A stretch of DNA of 48,713 nt from the NCBI GenBank assembly GCA_024226515.1, contig JAAELQ010000264.1:1-48713 (forward strand), read 5' to 3'. The translations under genes were made by a program, and so were the position numbers. The notes beneath the pieces are model-generated. The model made no database searches. It was not told the origin of the DNA and saw only the letters and a program-made list of their open reading frames with translations. Every line of letters begins with the position of its first letter. The stretch's first letter is position 1. Below are positions 41,323 to 48,713 of the stretch, one piece after another. The stretch comes from a bacterium (GTDB lineage: Bacteria > Acidobacteriota > Polarisedimenticolia > Polarisedimenticolales > Polarisedimenticolaceae).

Positions 41323-41973
41323 GTGTCCGCAACCCCTTCCGGCAAACGCATCGTCGTCGCCGTGACCGGCGCCAGCGGAGCCCTGTACGCCGTACGGCTG
41401 CTCAAGGCGACGCTCGAGGCGGGCGTCGACGTCGAGCTGGTGGTCAGCGACTACGGCAAGCGCCTGTTGATCGAGGAGTGTGACCTCAACCTCAAGACGC
41501 AGGACCTCGGGTCGTGGCTCGACGAGCGCTACGGCCCGGTGAAGCGCCGCGGCACGCTGACGTTGAACAGCGCCCACGACCTGGGGGCGGGCATCGCCTC
41601 GGGCTCGCAGCGCTGGGACGGCATGGCCGTCGTCCCCTGCTCGATGAAGACGCTGTCGAGCATCGCCTGCGGAGCCTCCGCCAACCTGATCGAGCGCGCG
41701 GCCGACGTGACGCTGAAGGAGCGCCGACCGCTGGTCCTCGTCCCGCGCGAGACGCCGCTGAACGTGATCCAGCTCGAGAACCTGGTGCGCGTCGCGCGCG
41801 CCGGGGCCGCCGTGGTGCCGGCGATGCCGGCGTTCTACGACGCGCCGCAGAGCTTCGAGGACCTGGCCGACTTCATCGCCGGACGCGTGCTCTCCCTGCT
41901 CGACGTCCCACACGACCTGGTGCGGCCGTGGAAAGGCGACCCGTCAGACTCGGGGTGTCTCGCCGGCGAGTAG
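41323..41973 (+). CDS. ubiX: Flavin prenyltransferase UbiX
   Basis: 216 residues from the GTG at 41323, which follows TAGGAGG. It makes prenylated FMN for UbiD-type decarboxylases; in this operon the partner would be the UbiD-like MqnL. IVVAVTGASGALYAVRLLKA binds FMN; NSAHDLGAGIASGSQRWDGM and VVPCSMKTLSSIACGASANL with the Ser/Cys motif are diagnostic, as is PLVLVPRETPLNVIQLENLV. The tail MPAFYDAPQSFEDLADFIAG is typical. No ubiD gene is in the window. Its last 30 bases overlap the convergent GT9 gene. Confidence 0.95.
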   Translation: MSATPSGKRIVVAVTGASGALYAVRLLKATLEAGVDVELVVSDYGKRLLIEECDLNLKTQDLGSWLDERYGPVKRRGTLTLNSAHDLGAGIASGSQRWDGMAVVPCSMKTLSSIACGASANLIERAADVTLKERRPLVLVPRETPLNVIQLENLVRVARAGAAVVPAMPAFYDAPQSFEDLADFIAGRVLSLLDVPHDLVRPWKGDPSDSGCLAGE

Positions 41974-43017
41974 CGCCAGACAACATGTCAGGACCGTCTC
42001 GGGCTCGACGGCCGCCATCAGCGTCGCGGCGTTGCGTCGGCGCTCGTCCCGGCCCCAGTCCACGGCCTGCGGGTGGTGCGCGACGATGGCCCAGCCCGAC
42101 CCGGAATACGGCCCCCAGCGCGAGACGCCGCAGGTCGCCCACGGGGCGTGCAGCGCGACGGTCGGCGTATCGAGCGCGGCGGCGAGGTGCAGCGGGCCCG
42201 TGCTGTTGCTGACGACCAGGCTCGCACGTTGCGACAGCGCCGCCAGCGCACCGAGGCCGCCCTCGAACCTGCACGGCACGCCGTCGAAGCCGTTACGCAA
42301 TTCTCCGTCGGCCGGTCCGATGGAGAGCGCGACGGCGACGCCCGCAGCCGCGAGCCGCTGCGCGAGATCCTCGAAATGCTCGACCGGCCAGCGCGGGCAG
42401 GAGCCACCCGAGCCCGGATGCATCAGGACGAACGATCCGTCGATCCCGTGCTCGCGCAGAAACGTCTCGATCTTCGACGACTCGGCCGCCGGTACGTGCA
42501 GCCCGAACTCCGCGGGACCGGCTACGGCCCCGGCGCGATGCGCGAACGACAGGGCGTATTCCAGCTCGTGGCGCTCGCCCGCCCGGCGGTGCTCCCTGAC
42601 CTGCCGCGCGAACAGCGGCGAGTAGTAGCGATGCCCCGGCCCGACGCGGAACCGCGCCCCGGCGCGCACGGCGGCCCAGGCGTGACGCACGTCGCGCGAG
42701 ATGCAGACCACCGCGTCGGGCGCGAACGCCCGCATGCGCTCCAGCAGCTCGCGCCGGTCGTCGCTCGACGGCAGCACGTCGACCCCGTCGAGCAGGCCGC
42801 CGAGCTCGACGTGCGGCGGCGCGACCATCAGGGCCGTTCGCGCCTCGGGATAGGTCGTGCGCAGGGCGCAGAGCGCGGGCAGCGAGAGGATCACGTCGCC
42901 CAGCGCGTCGTGGCGCACGACCAGGATCCGCTGCGCGCCCGGCAACGGCCGCCCCGGGGTGCGCACCTCCTCGGGCCGCCGCTCGACCTGCTCCAGCCGG
43001 GGTTGTGCCTCATCCAT
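41944..43017 (-). CDS. GT9 (heptosyltransferase-like) glycosyltransferase
   Basis: 357 residues from the ATG at 43017 (MDEAQPRLE); upstream starts run into the divergent gene's promoter. ILVVRHDALGDVILSLPALC is the family opening, with the Asp that acts in catalysis. Donor-site motifs are VLMHPGSGGSCPRWPVEHFE, LAALSQRASLVVSNSTGPLH and LAAALDTPTVALHAPW. This family transfers ADP-heptose or other sugars to lipopolysaccharide core. The R-x-G-D-V-I-L motif is intact. The acceptor is unknown. No LPS genes are adjacent. It is divergent from the HAD phosphatase with 53 bases between starts. Confidence 0.9.
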   Translation of the reverse strand: MDEAQPRLEQVERRPEEVRTPGRPLPGAQRILVVRHDALGDVILSLPALCALRTTYPEARTALMVAPPHVELGGLLDGVDVLPSSDDRRELLERMRAFAPDAVVCISRDVRHAWAAVRAGARFRVGPGHRYYSPLFARQVREHRRAGERHELEYALSFAHRAGAVAGPAEFGLHVPAAESSKIETFLREHGIDGSFVLMHPGSGGSCPRWPVEHFEDLAQRLAAAGVAVALSIGPADGELRNGFDGVPCRFEGGLGALAALSQRASLVVSNSTGPLHLAAALDTPTVALHAPWATCGVSRWGPYSGSGWAIVAHHPQAVDWGRDERRRNAATLMAAVEPETVLTCCLALLAGETPRV

Positions 43018-43070
43018 CGCACGTCGATTGTACCTGGCGCGCGGCGCCGGACCCGTCCACACTATCGGCG

Positions 43071-43775
43071 ATGAGCGAGAAGCTGATCCTGTTCGACATC
43101 GACGGCACGCTGGTCAACACCGCCGGCGCGGGGCGTCACGCGATGGAGCGTGCATTCTCCGTCGTCTTCGGCATCGAGCGGGTCTCGGCGCAAACTCGAG
43201 GCGTGCGCTTCGCCGGGATGACCGACCGCCGCATCATCGAGGCGCTGGCGACCGCGGTGGGAGTCGACGGCAACTGGGACGGGGACGGGATCGCTGCCCT
43301 GCGGCGCGAGTACCTTGCCGGGCTCCGCGAGCGGATGGCGCGGCACGAGACGCGCGGCGCCGTCCTGCCCGGCGCGCCGCAGTTGGTCGAGCACCTGGCC
43401 TCGAAGCCCGGCGTGCACCTCGGGCTGCTGACCGGAAACCTCGAGCAAGGCGCGCGAATCAAGCTCGAGCCGTTCGACCTGAACCGCTACTTCCCGGACG
43501 GCGGCTTCGGCTGCGAGCACGCCGACCGCTCGGAGGTGGCGCGAGTCGCTCGTGACAAGGCCGCCCTGCGGACCGGGATCGAGTTCGACGGGCAGGACGT
43601 GGTCGTCGTGGGCGACACCGACATGGACGTCGCCTGCGCGCGGGCCCACGGGTTCCGCGCGGTGGCCCTCGCCTGCGGCTTCGGGACACGCGAGGAGCTG
43701 GAGCGCTCGGCGCCCGACGCGTTGCTCGAGGATCTCGCCGACCTGCCCCGAGCAGTCGAAGCCCTGGGCATCTGA
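43071..43775 (+). CDS. HAD-family phosphatase (phosphoglycolate phosphatase-like)
   Basis: 234 residues from the ATG at 43071 (MSEKLILFD). HAD motifs are complete: LFDIDGTLVNTAG (nucleophile and acid), LGLLTGNLEQGARIKL (motif II Thr), the Lys in ARDKAALRTG, and VVVVGDTDMDVACARAHGFR (motif IV). An alpha-helical cap of the Gph type covers about residues 16-90. LLTGN instead of the usual VTNK/SNS hints at the HAD-1A group near phosphoglycolate phosphatase or sugar-phosphate phosphatases. The substrate is unknown. It is a single gene, divergent from GT9. Confidence 0.9.
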   Translation: MSEKLILFDIDGTLVNTAGAGRHAMERAFSVVFGIERVSAQTRGVRFAGMTDRRIIEALATAVGVDGNWDGDGIAALRREYLAGLRERMARHETRGAVLPGAPQLVEHLASKPGVHLGLLTGNLEQGARIKLEPFDLNRYFPDGGFGCEHADRSEVARVARDKAALRTGIEFDGQDVVVVGDTDMDVACARAHGFRAVALACGFGTREELERSAPDALLEDLADLPRAVEALGI

Positions 43776-43813
43776 GAGAAGAACAAGAACACGCGGTCAT
43801 CGGGCACTGATCC

Positions 43814-44533
43814 TTACTCGGCCGCCACGCGGACGGCCCGCCGGATCACGGAGTCGAACATGGCAGGCGTCAGCCTGCCGGTTTGCGTGTTCTGCTGGCT
43901 CGGGTGGTAACTGCCGATCAGGCGCAGCGGCGCGGCTTCCGCGCGCAGCACGACTTCGGCCTCGGCCCCGTGGCCGAACTTCGGGAGCGGGCGCGGCAGC
44001 TCGCTCCCCGGTGTTCTCGCGGCGCGCCGCAGCGCCGCGTCCCACGCGATTTTCCCCAGCGCGAACAACACGCGGAGGTCGTCGAGCAGGTCGAGCTCGC
44101 GGTCGAGGTACGACTCGCAACGGCTCATCTCGTCGCGCGACGGCTTGTTCGCCGGCGGCGCGCAGCGGCAGGTGGCGCTGATGTAGACGTCGCGCAGCGT
44201 CAGGCCGTCGTCCCGCGCGCGCGCCTCGGCCTGGTTGGCCAACTTCGCGCGATGCAACGCGGCGTAGAGGAAGTCCCCCGAGCGGTCCCCGGTGAACATG
44301 CGGCCGGTGCGGTTCGCGCCGTGAGCCGCGGGCGCCAGGCCCAGCATCAGGATGCGCGCCTGACGGTCGCCGAACCCCGGAACCGGCATGCCCCAGTAGA
44401 CCTGATCGCGATACGCGCGCCTGCGCACACGCGCCACCTCGCGACAGTGCTCGATCAGGCGCGGACAGCGTTCGCATGTCGACACCTCGCGATCCAGGCG
44501 ATCCCAGGCGCGGGTCTTGGCGGGGTCGGACAT
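43814..44533 (-). CDS. Family 5 uracil-DNA glycosylase (UdgB type)
   Basis: 239 residues from the ATG at 44533, which follows GGAAGGA. It removes uracil and other deaminated bases from DNA. CERCPRLIEHCREVARVRRR supplies the N-terminal Cys pair of the 4Fe-4S cluster, and ISATCRCAPPANKPSRDEM supplies another. The active site GLAPAAHGANRTGRMFTGD is the UDGb version of motif A, lacking the catalytic Asp/Asn of other families. The motif-B region is LIGSYHPSQQNTQTGRLTPA. The order closely follows the Thermus UDGb. The divergent or same-strand genes give no further hint. Confidence 0.92.
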   Translation of the reverse strand: MSDPAKTRAWDRLDREVSTCERCPRLIEHCREVARVRRRAYRDQVYWGMPVPGFGDRQARILMLGLAPAAHGANRTGRMFTGDRSGDFLYAALHRAKLANQAEARARDDGLTLRDVYISATCRCAPPANKPSRDEMSRCESYLDRELDLLDDLRVLFALGKIAWDAALRRAARTPGSELPRPLPKFGHGAEAEVVLRAEAAPLRLIGSYHPSQQNTQTGRLTPAMFDSVIRRAVRVAAE

Positions 44534-44574
44534 CGGGCGTTCCTTCCGGCATCTCAGAATCGCACCAGGTAGCG

Positions 44575-46431
44575 TCACTCCGGAGAGGAGGCTCTCCCCA
44601 GGACCGCGAGCCTGGATTCGTCCGCCACGATCAACTCGTCGAGGCCGTCCCCGTCGAGGTCTCCCGCAACGACGTGCCGGACGGTCGGCCAGGCAGCGCG
44701 CAGCGCGACCTCGGCCGATTCCGTGTCGACGACGATCAACTGCCCGTCCCGCGTCGCGAGCGCGACCTGCTGTCCACCGGGAAAGAACCGTCCTGCGACC
44801 GCGGAGACCACGTCGGCGGGGGCAACCGCGAACACTCCGGATCCCGGAATCACCGTCCACGCGTCGCGACCGGCGACCGTGGATCCGGTCGCCTCGAGCC
44901 GCTCGGACAGCCTGACCACGGCGGCCCGAGAATCAACCTGGGTCAGGGCGTGGACGGCGCCGTCGGCGCGGGCGAGAGCGCTCGTCAGCCCGAAGTTCGG
45001 CAGCTCTTCCCACGCGCCCCCGGTCCGGACGATGAGGCCTCCGATCGTCGCGACCAGGGCGTCGCCGCCGGGCAGGGCGAGCACGTCGAGGATCGGGGCC
45101 GGCGCCTCGGCGCGTTCGAGGTCCCCGTCGGGCATCCGTCGCTCGACGAACTCCGTCGAACCGCGACGGAAGCCCAGCAGGCGATATCCGTCCTCGGTCG
45201 CGTCGGGCGCAACGCGCAGCTCTCCCGCGAAGCCGCCGCTGCCCCACTCGTCGCGTGTCTCTCCCCTCGCACCGTGTTCGACCAGCCAGCGCGTGTGACT
45301 GACCATCAGGCGCGCCGGGGTCGACGATCCGGCGGGCACGACCGTCAGCCCCTCGACGCGGGTCCGCGTGTCGCGGATCCAGCGCACGGCGAGGCGCCCG
45401 TCCCCCTCGAGGATCCGACCGGCCTCGACCGGGGGCGGGTCCGCGTCGGGCCCGAGCAACTTCTGCGCAAACCCGACGATGTCGCGCTCCTGGCCGGTCG
45501 AGTAGCCGTCCCACCGCCCGCGAATGTGGCCGCCGCGGTCGGCGACGACGACGGTCGGCAGCTGGTTCACCAGGAACGGTCGCTTCATCTCGCCGGTGTA
45601 GTGTCCGATCGGCATCGTCAGGCCCAGCTCGTCCGCGAAACGGTGGATCAGCGGGTCCGGTTCCTCTGAGTTGATGGCCAGCACGATCAACCCGTTGTCG
45701 CGCTCCTGCTCCCAGATCTCCTGCAATCGCGGCAGCTCACGCACGCACGGCTCGCACCAGGTCGCCCAGAAGTCGAGGATCAACACGTTGCCCTGGTGCT
45801 CGGCGAAGGAGAACGTCGACCCGTCGAGCAGCTCGACGTCGATCTGCGGCAGCGGCTTGAACCAGCGTCGTCCCACGAGCGGCGTCCCGTACTCCCCGTC
45901 CACGGCGCCGGAGGGGGGCAGGGCCGTCAACCGGCGACGGGCCGCCGTGGCGTCGTCTTCGAGGCCGGCGCGCTCGAAGGCCGCCAGGCCGCGCTCCAAT
46001 CGTCCGTTGCCCCGGCCGAGGTCGACGAAGCGCGACGCGTGCCCGGGACGAATCAACTCGAGGCGCACCGTTCCCGGGTCGAGTTGGATGGCCGCGGCAT
46101 AGGCCCGCGCGGACTCCGCGTAGCGGCCGGCGGCGAAGTGTGCGCGGCCCTCGAGGTCCAGCAACCCGACCCGCGACGCGTCGGCCTCGTTCTTCGAGCG
46201 GGAACGGACGACCTCGACCGCGGCCAGTGTCAGCTCCGGATCGTCCGTGGCTCGTGGTTCGAGCACGGCGACCAGATCCGAGAGAGGCATGGCGCCGATC
46301 GCCCGCTGGATGCAGCGATCACGCTTCTTTTTGGAATCGACGCGGCAGGGCTCGAGGTCGAGGCCGGTGGACGGGTGGGCGGGTGGGACCAGACAGAGCA
46401 GCACCCAGACTGCAGACAGGGCTCGCAACAT
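44575..46431 (-). CDS. Exported TPR-thioredoxin protein with C-terminal propeller-like repeat domain
   Basis: 618 residues from the ATG at 46431. Residues 1-21 are a signal peptide (LRALSAVWVLLCLVPPAHP). About 85-160 hold TPR-like helices (GRAHFAAGRYAESARAYAAA). About 210-350 hold a TlpA/ResA-type thioredoxin: GNVLILDFWATWCEPCVREL with the redox motif CEPC, then VNQLPTVVVADRGGHIRG. The last 250 residues form beta-rich repeats with a final AGDLDGDGLDELIVADESRL, an FG-GAP/VCBS calcium loop, so a propeller is likely. Periplasmic oxidoreductase or a sensor of its client is the best guess. The combination is unusual. Confidence 0.85.
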   Translation of the reverse strand: MLRALSAVWVLLCLVPPAHPSTGLDLEPCRVDSKKKRDRCIQRAIGAMPLSDLVAVLEPRATDDPELTLAAVEVVRSRSKNEADASRVGLLDLEGRAHFAAGRYAESARAYAAAIQLDPGTVRLELIRPGHASRFVDLGRGNGRLERGLAAFERAGLEDDATAARRRLTALPPSGAVDGEYGTPLVGRRWFKPLPQIDVELLDGSTFSFAEHQGNVLILDFWATWCEPCVRELPRLQEIWEQERDNGLIVLAINSEEPDPLIHRFADELGLTMPIGHYTGEMKRPFLVNQLPTVVVADRGGHIRGRWDGYSTGQERDIVGFAQKLLGPDADPPPVEAGRILEGDGRLAVRWIRDTRTRVEGLTVVPAGSSTPARLMVSHTRWLVEHGARGETRDEWGSGGFAGELRVAPDATEDGYRLLGFRRGSTEFVERRMPDGDLERAEAPAPILDVLALPGGDALVATIGGLIVRTGGAWEELPNFGLTSALARADGAVHALTQVDSRAAVVRLSERLEATGSTVAGRDAWTVIPGSGVFAVAPADVVSAVAGRFFPGGQQVALATRDGQLIVVDTESAEVALRAAWPTVRHVVAGDLDGDGLDELIVADESRLAVLGRASSPE

Positions 46432-46495
46432 GGAACCTAATACTACCGGCGCGAGGCTCTCCGCGCCGGGGACGTGCCGAGGGACCCGGGGTGGA

Positions 46496-46672
46496 TCAGG
46501 CGCCGGCGGCGGCGGCGCGCCACGAGGCCAGGATCTCGCACGCCTTGGACGTCTCGATCTCGACGAACCGGCGGTAGACCTTCTTCTGATCCGGGTCGAT
46601 CTGATACGTGCGGTTGCCGACACTGTAGGACACGATCGTTCGCGGCTCGAGAATCTTGGGCTTCCTGGCCAT
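46496..46672 (-). CDS. Conserved-looking 58-residue protein of unknown function
   Basis: The ATG at 46672 follows GGAGGGG at a good distance, and the frame is short but strongly coding. Positions 1-22 are basic (MARKPKILEPRTIVSYSVGN), followed by RTYQIDPDQKKVYRRFVEIE, then helical TSKACEILASWRA. No family is recognised. It could be a small cytoplasmic regulator or nucleic-acid binder. It is transcribed divergently from the sigma-54 activator across about 200 bases that contain a 7-base inverted repeat 32 bases upstream of its start. Confidence 0.65.
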   Translation of the reverse strand: MARKPKILEPRTIVSYSVGNRTYQIDPDQKKVYRRFVEIETSKACEILASWRAAAAGA

Positions 46673-46703
46673 GGTCCCCTCCGATTGCTGGTCCGGTTCC
46701 GTG

Positions 46704-46727
46704 CTTGGTACCCTTTTCACTACCAAG
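46704..46727. promoter_or_regulatory. Inverted repeat between the 58-aa gene and the activator gene
   Basis: CTTGGTA (46704-46710) and TACCAAG (46721-46727) form a perfect 7-base inverted repeat with a ten-base spacer. It lies 32 bases upstream of the small gene's ATG and about 150 bases upstream of the activator's start. It could be an operator; as a hairpin it lacks a T-run. Confidence 0.45.
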
Positions 46728-46874
46728 AGTCGTACCAGAATCCGCCACGGTGATCGGACCGCACTCAAGTCGTTGCCGTAGAACGGTTTGCATTGGGAGC
46801 GCCTGCGACTGTCGGAGCGCGGACCCCGGAATGACCCGGCCACTCTGACCCACTTAGCCCACAACTCGGTCATA

Positions 46875-48305
46875 ATGACTGATACGATGCTCTCGATGGC
46901 ACCCGCGGTCGAGAACAAGAGCATCTTCTTGATAGCTCGCGACCCGGGTCGGCGCCAGAGGTCGCTCGAGGCCTTCCGCTCGGCAGGCTACCGGGTCGAG
47001 GGATTCCCGGAGTTCGGGGCGGCTCGGCGCCAGATGGACCGGCGCGCGCCGGACGCGGTCGTCGCCGCGATCGACTGGCCCGCGAGCGAGAACCAGCAGC
47101 GTTTCGAGGCGTTGAAGGCCGGCGTCGACGGGGCCCCGATCGTCGCGCTCTGCTCGCCGGAGCGGATCGACCTCGCCGTCGCTGCCCTGCGCCACGGCGC
47201 GGAAGACTACCTGCTCTTCCCGCCCGATCCATTCGAGCTGCGCTCTCGGCTGGAGCGCATCCTCGAACAGCGCGAGCTGGATTCGCGCATCGTTTTCTAT
47301 CAAAACGAGCTGTCGAAGAAGTCGGTCTCGCAGAACCTCGAGGCCAGATCCCCGGCGATGCGACGCGCGTTGGATCGACTGCTTCGCGTGGCGCCGATGC
47401 GGTCGACGGTGATGATCTACGGCGAGAGCGGGGTCGGCAAGGAACTCGTCGCCCGTTCGATTCACTTCAACTCGCCACGGCGCGATCGGCCGTTCATCGC
47501 GCTGAACTGCGCCGCGATCCCGGCCAGTCTGATCGAGTCGGAGCTGTTCGGTCACGAACGAGGCTCGTTCACCGGGGCCCACGCGCGTGCCCGCGGCAAG
47601 TTCGAGATCGCGCATCGAGGGACGTTGTTCCTCGACGAGATCGGAGAGATGGACCTCAACATCCAGTCCAAGCTGCTGCGCGTGCTGGAAGAGCGAGAGT
47701 TCATGCGCGTGGGCGGCGACCGCAGCATCCGCGTCGACGTGCGGGTGATCGCCGCGACCAACGCCGAACTCGAACCGATGGTCGCGGACTCGCGCTTCCG
47801 TCAGGACCTGTACTACCGGCTCAAGGTCGTGACGATCACCGTGCCGCCGTTGCGCGAACGACGCGACGATCTTCCGCGATTGATCCAGACGTTTCTGGAG
47901 GAGATCTCCAAGGCCAACGCGGTGCCGAGCAAGGTGGTCACACCGGATGCGATGCAGGCCCTGCTTGCGTATCGCTGGCCTGGAAACGTCCGGGAATTGA
48001 AAAATTTCCTTGAAAACTCGCTCGTCGCGTTCCCCGGAGACGAGATCCGTGTCGAGGATCTTCCGCAGTCGATCCGGCAGTCGGGTGGGCCGATCGAGAT
48101 CGACGAGTTCACGCCGGGTACGACGATCGAGAGCATGGAGTGCGAGCTGATCCGCCGCACGCTCGAACACACGGGCGGCAATCGCACGCACGCCGCAGCG
48201 CTACTCGGAATCGGGGTGCGGACGTTGCAACGCAAGATCCGAACGTACTCGCTGTCCATCGCGCCGAAGCGACGACGACCGCGACGCACGCGCGCTTCCG
48301 ATTGA
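46875..48305 (+). CDS. Sigma-54-dependent activator with a degenerate receiver domain
   Basis: 476 residues from ATG 46875; ATGs at 46887 and 46896 are equally possible, as no Shine-Dalgarno is clear. Residues 15-130 are receiver-like (SIFLIARDPGRRQRSLEAFR). The phosphoacceptor position is Ala (AAIDWP, about 64-69) and the conserved Lys is Phe (DYLLFPPDPF), so it cannot be phosphorylated normally. The AAA+ domain has GESGVGKE (183-190), the sigma-54 contact GSFTGA (230-235, canonical GAFTGA), Walker B LFLDEIGEM and R-fingers in SRFRQDLYYRL. A Fis-type HTH ends it (TGGNRTHAAALLGIGVRTLQ). The sigma-54 promoter at 18987 is a possible target class. Confidence 0.92.
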   Translation: MTDTMLSMAPAVENKSIFLIARDPGRRQRSLEAFRSAGYRVEGFPEFGAARRQMDRRAPDAVVAAIDWPASENQQRFEALKAGVDGAPIVALCSPERIDLAVAALRHGAEDYLLFPPDPFELRSRLERILEQRELDSRIVFYQNELSKKSVSQNLEARSPAMRRALDRLLRVAPMRSTVMIYGESGVGKELVARSIHFNSPRRDRPFIALNCAAIPASLIESELFGHERGSFTGAHARARGKFEIAHRGTLFLDEIGEMDLNIQSKLLRVLEEREFMRVGGDRSIRVDVRVIAATNAELEPMVADSRFRQDLYYRLKVVTITVPPLRERRDDLPRLIQTFLEEISKANAVPSKVVTPDAMQALLAYRWPGNVRELKNFLENSLVAFPGDEIRVEDLPQSIRQSGGPIEIDEFTPGTTIESMECELIRRTLEHTGGNRTHAAALLGIGVRTLQRKIRTYSLSIAPKRRRPRRTRASD

Positions 48306-48390
48306 CGACGACCGTCCTCGCACACGTACAACGACATGCGTTTGCGTCGTTCACGAGGCAACTGCGAGATCCCTGGTCGTGTTTTTGGTC

Positions 48391-48418
48391 TTGACATGAA
48401 ATACCACGTCTTTATATT
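48391..48418 (+). promoter_or_regulatory. Strong sigma-70-type promoter of the H1-like gene
   Basis: TTGACA (48391-48396) and TATATT (48413-48418) with a 16-base spacer. The expected leader is about 50 bases and ends in a near-perfect AAGGGAGGTGAT ribosome site. It contains GTAACTA twice (48425-48431 and 48440-48446). The local sequence is AT-rich. High expression is expected. Confidence 0.8.
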
Positions 48419-48473
48419 CGCTTCGTAACTAACGGTCGTGTAACTACGATCGAGGAAGGGAGGTGATTCGGTA

Positions 48474-48713
48474 ATGGCGACGCGAAAGAAAGCGACCAAG
48501 CGCAAAACCACGAAGCGCAAGGTGACCAGAAAGAAACCCGCCAAGCGCAAGACCACTCGGCGCAAGGCCACGAAGAAGAAGGCCACCAAGCGCAAGACCA
48601 CAAAGCGCAAGGCCACGAAGAAGAAGGCCACCAAGCGCAAGACGACCAAGCGCAAGGCCACCAAGCGCAAGACCGCGAAGAGAAAACCGGCCAAGCGCAA
48701 GGCCACCAAGCGC
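48474..48713 (+). CDS. Histone H1-like lysine/arginine-rich protein (C-terminus beyond window)
   Basis: The first 80 residues are visible, and the frame runs off the right edge. After MATRKKATKRKTTKRK the sequence is made of near-repeats such as KATKRKTTKRKATKKKATKR, with over half of all residues Lys or Arg and the rest mainly Thr and Ala. This matches the C-terminal-type H1-like proteins (Hc1/Hc2, AlgP-like) found in several bacterial phyla. They bind DNA without sequence specificity and compact the nucleoid. A strong promoter and ribosome site agree with an abundant DNA-binding protein. The DNA shows tandem near-repeats (AAGCGCAAG..CCAC.AAG). Length cannot be stated. Confidence 0.9.
   Translation, partial: MATRKKATKRKTTKRKVTRKKPAKRKTTRRKATKKKATKRKTTKRKATKKKATKRKTTKRKATKRKTAKRKPAKRKATKR
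48490..48713 (+). repeat. Degenerate tandem repeats in the H1-like gene
   Basis: Short units of 15 bases or multiples, mostly variants of AAGCGCAAGACCACA or AAGAAGAAGGCCACC, fill the gene from about 48490 to the edge. Each encodes a Lys/Arg-rich pentapeptide such as KRKTT or KKKAT. Such arrays change length by slippage. Confidence 0.75.

Noticed and set aside
47813..48709. Hydrophobic Leu/Val/Phe-rich minus-strand frame that looks like a repetitive membrane protein
   Set aside because: It is the complement of the Lys/Arg repeat codons of the H1-like gene and the end of the activator. The promoter and ribosome site support the plus strand.

Overview
The window is a compact, high-GC chromosomal segment (AT-rich only in a few promoter regions) from a Gram-negative bacterium. 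Evidence for an outer membrane includes a DUF481 beta-barrel, a PBP1b-type enzyme, a GT9 heptosyltransferase-like enzyme and several exported proteins. Class II NrdJ, futalosine-pathway menaquinone genes, a soluble Ser/Thr kinase, a sigma-54 activator, a lysine-repeat histone-H1-like protein, thrombospondin-3/MopE-type secreted proteins and an uncharacterised zinc peptidase/ATP-grasp pair fit an uncultured Acidobacteriota or Myxococcota/Deltaproteobacteria-like lineage. That placement is inference; no rRNA or tRNA is present to settle it. There is no phage, transposon, CRISPR array or obvious genomic island.

Layout. 1-3.5 kb: the N-terminal part of a secreted calcium-binding repeat protein (minus strand, running off the left edge), a doubtful small membrane ORF and a GNAT-like conserved protein. 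3.6-6.8 kb: a YedA-type exporter divergent from a MocR regulator with a candidate operator between them, then a membrane-anchored EF-hand-like protein. 6.8-12.6 kb (minus): YcaQ-type DNA glycosylase, a voltage-gated K+ channel with a zinc-ribbon tail, PBP1b-like synthase and a beta-CASP RNase. 12.7-16.3 kb: DUF481 barrel, an autoregulated-looking membrane protein/winged-helix pair, an exported metallo-beta-lactamase-fold protein and an EI24 membrane protein. 16.3-18.7 kb (minus): TPP riboswitch, thiC and a translationally coupled DinB-like protein.

18.9-29 kb: a secreted protein behind a strong sigma-54 promoter match, TatD, NUDIX, cysteine desulfurase, EgtD, then a tightly coupled xseA-xseB-dus run (XseA carries a HARP-like N-terminal domain; the Dus is Dus3-like), a lipoprotein, an M28 peptidase and a Ser/Thr kinase. 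29-36.5 kb (minus): a cysteine-rich secreted protein, the zinc peptidase/ATP-grasp pair, a lipoprotein, nrdJ with two correctly spaced NrdR-like boxes and a structured leader, and a PilZ protein. 36.5-39 kb (minus): queG, trmJ and a secreted protein. 39.2-42 kb (plus): aminofutalosine deaminase, MqnP and UbiX, a late menaquinone cluster. 42-48.7 kb: GT9, HAD phosphatase, family 5 uracil-DNA glycosylase, a TPR-thioredoxin-propeller protein, a 58-residue protein, a sigma-54 activator with a degenerate receiver domain and the start of an H1-like gene.

The items most worth following up are the zinc peptidase/Ddl-like ATP-grasp pair, the HARP-XseA fusion, the Dus3-like bacterial Dus, the sigma-54 promoter together with the pseudo-receiver activator, the NrdR boxes at nrdJ, the DinB-like protein in the thiamin regulon, and the palindrome inside the promoter of the membrane protein/winged-helix operon.
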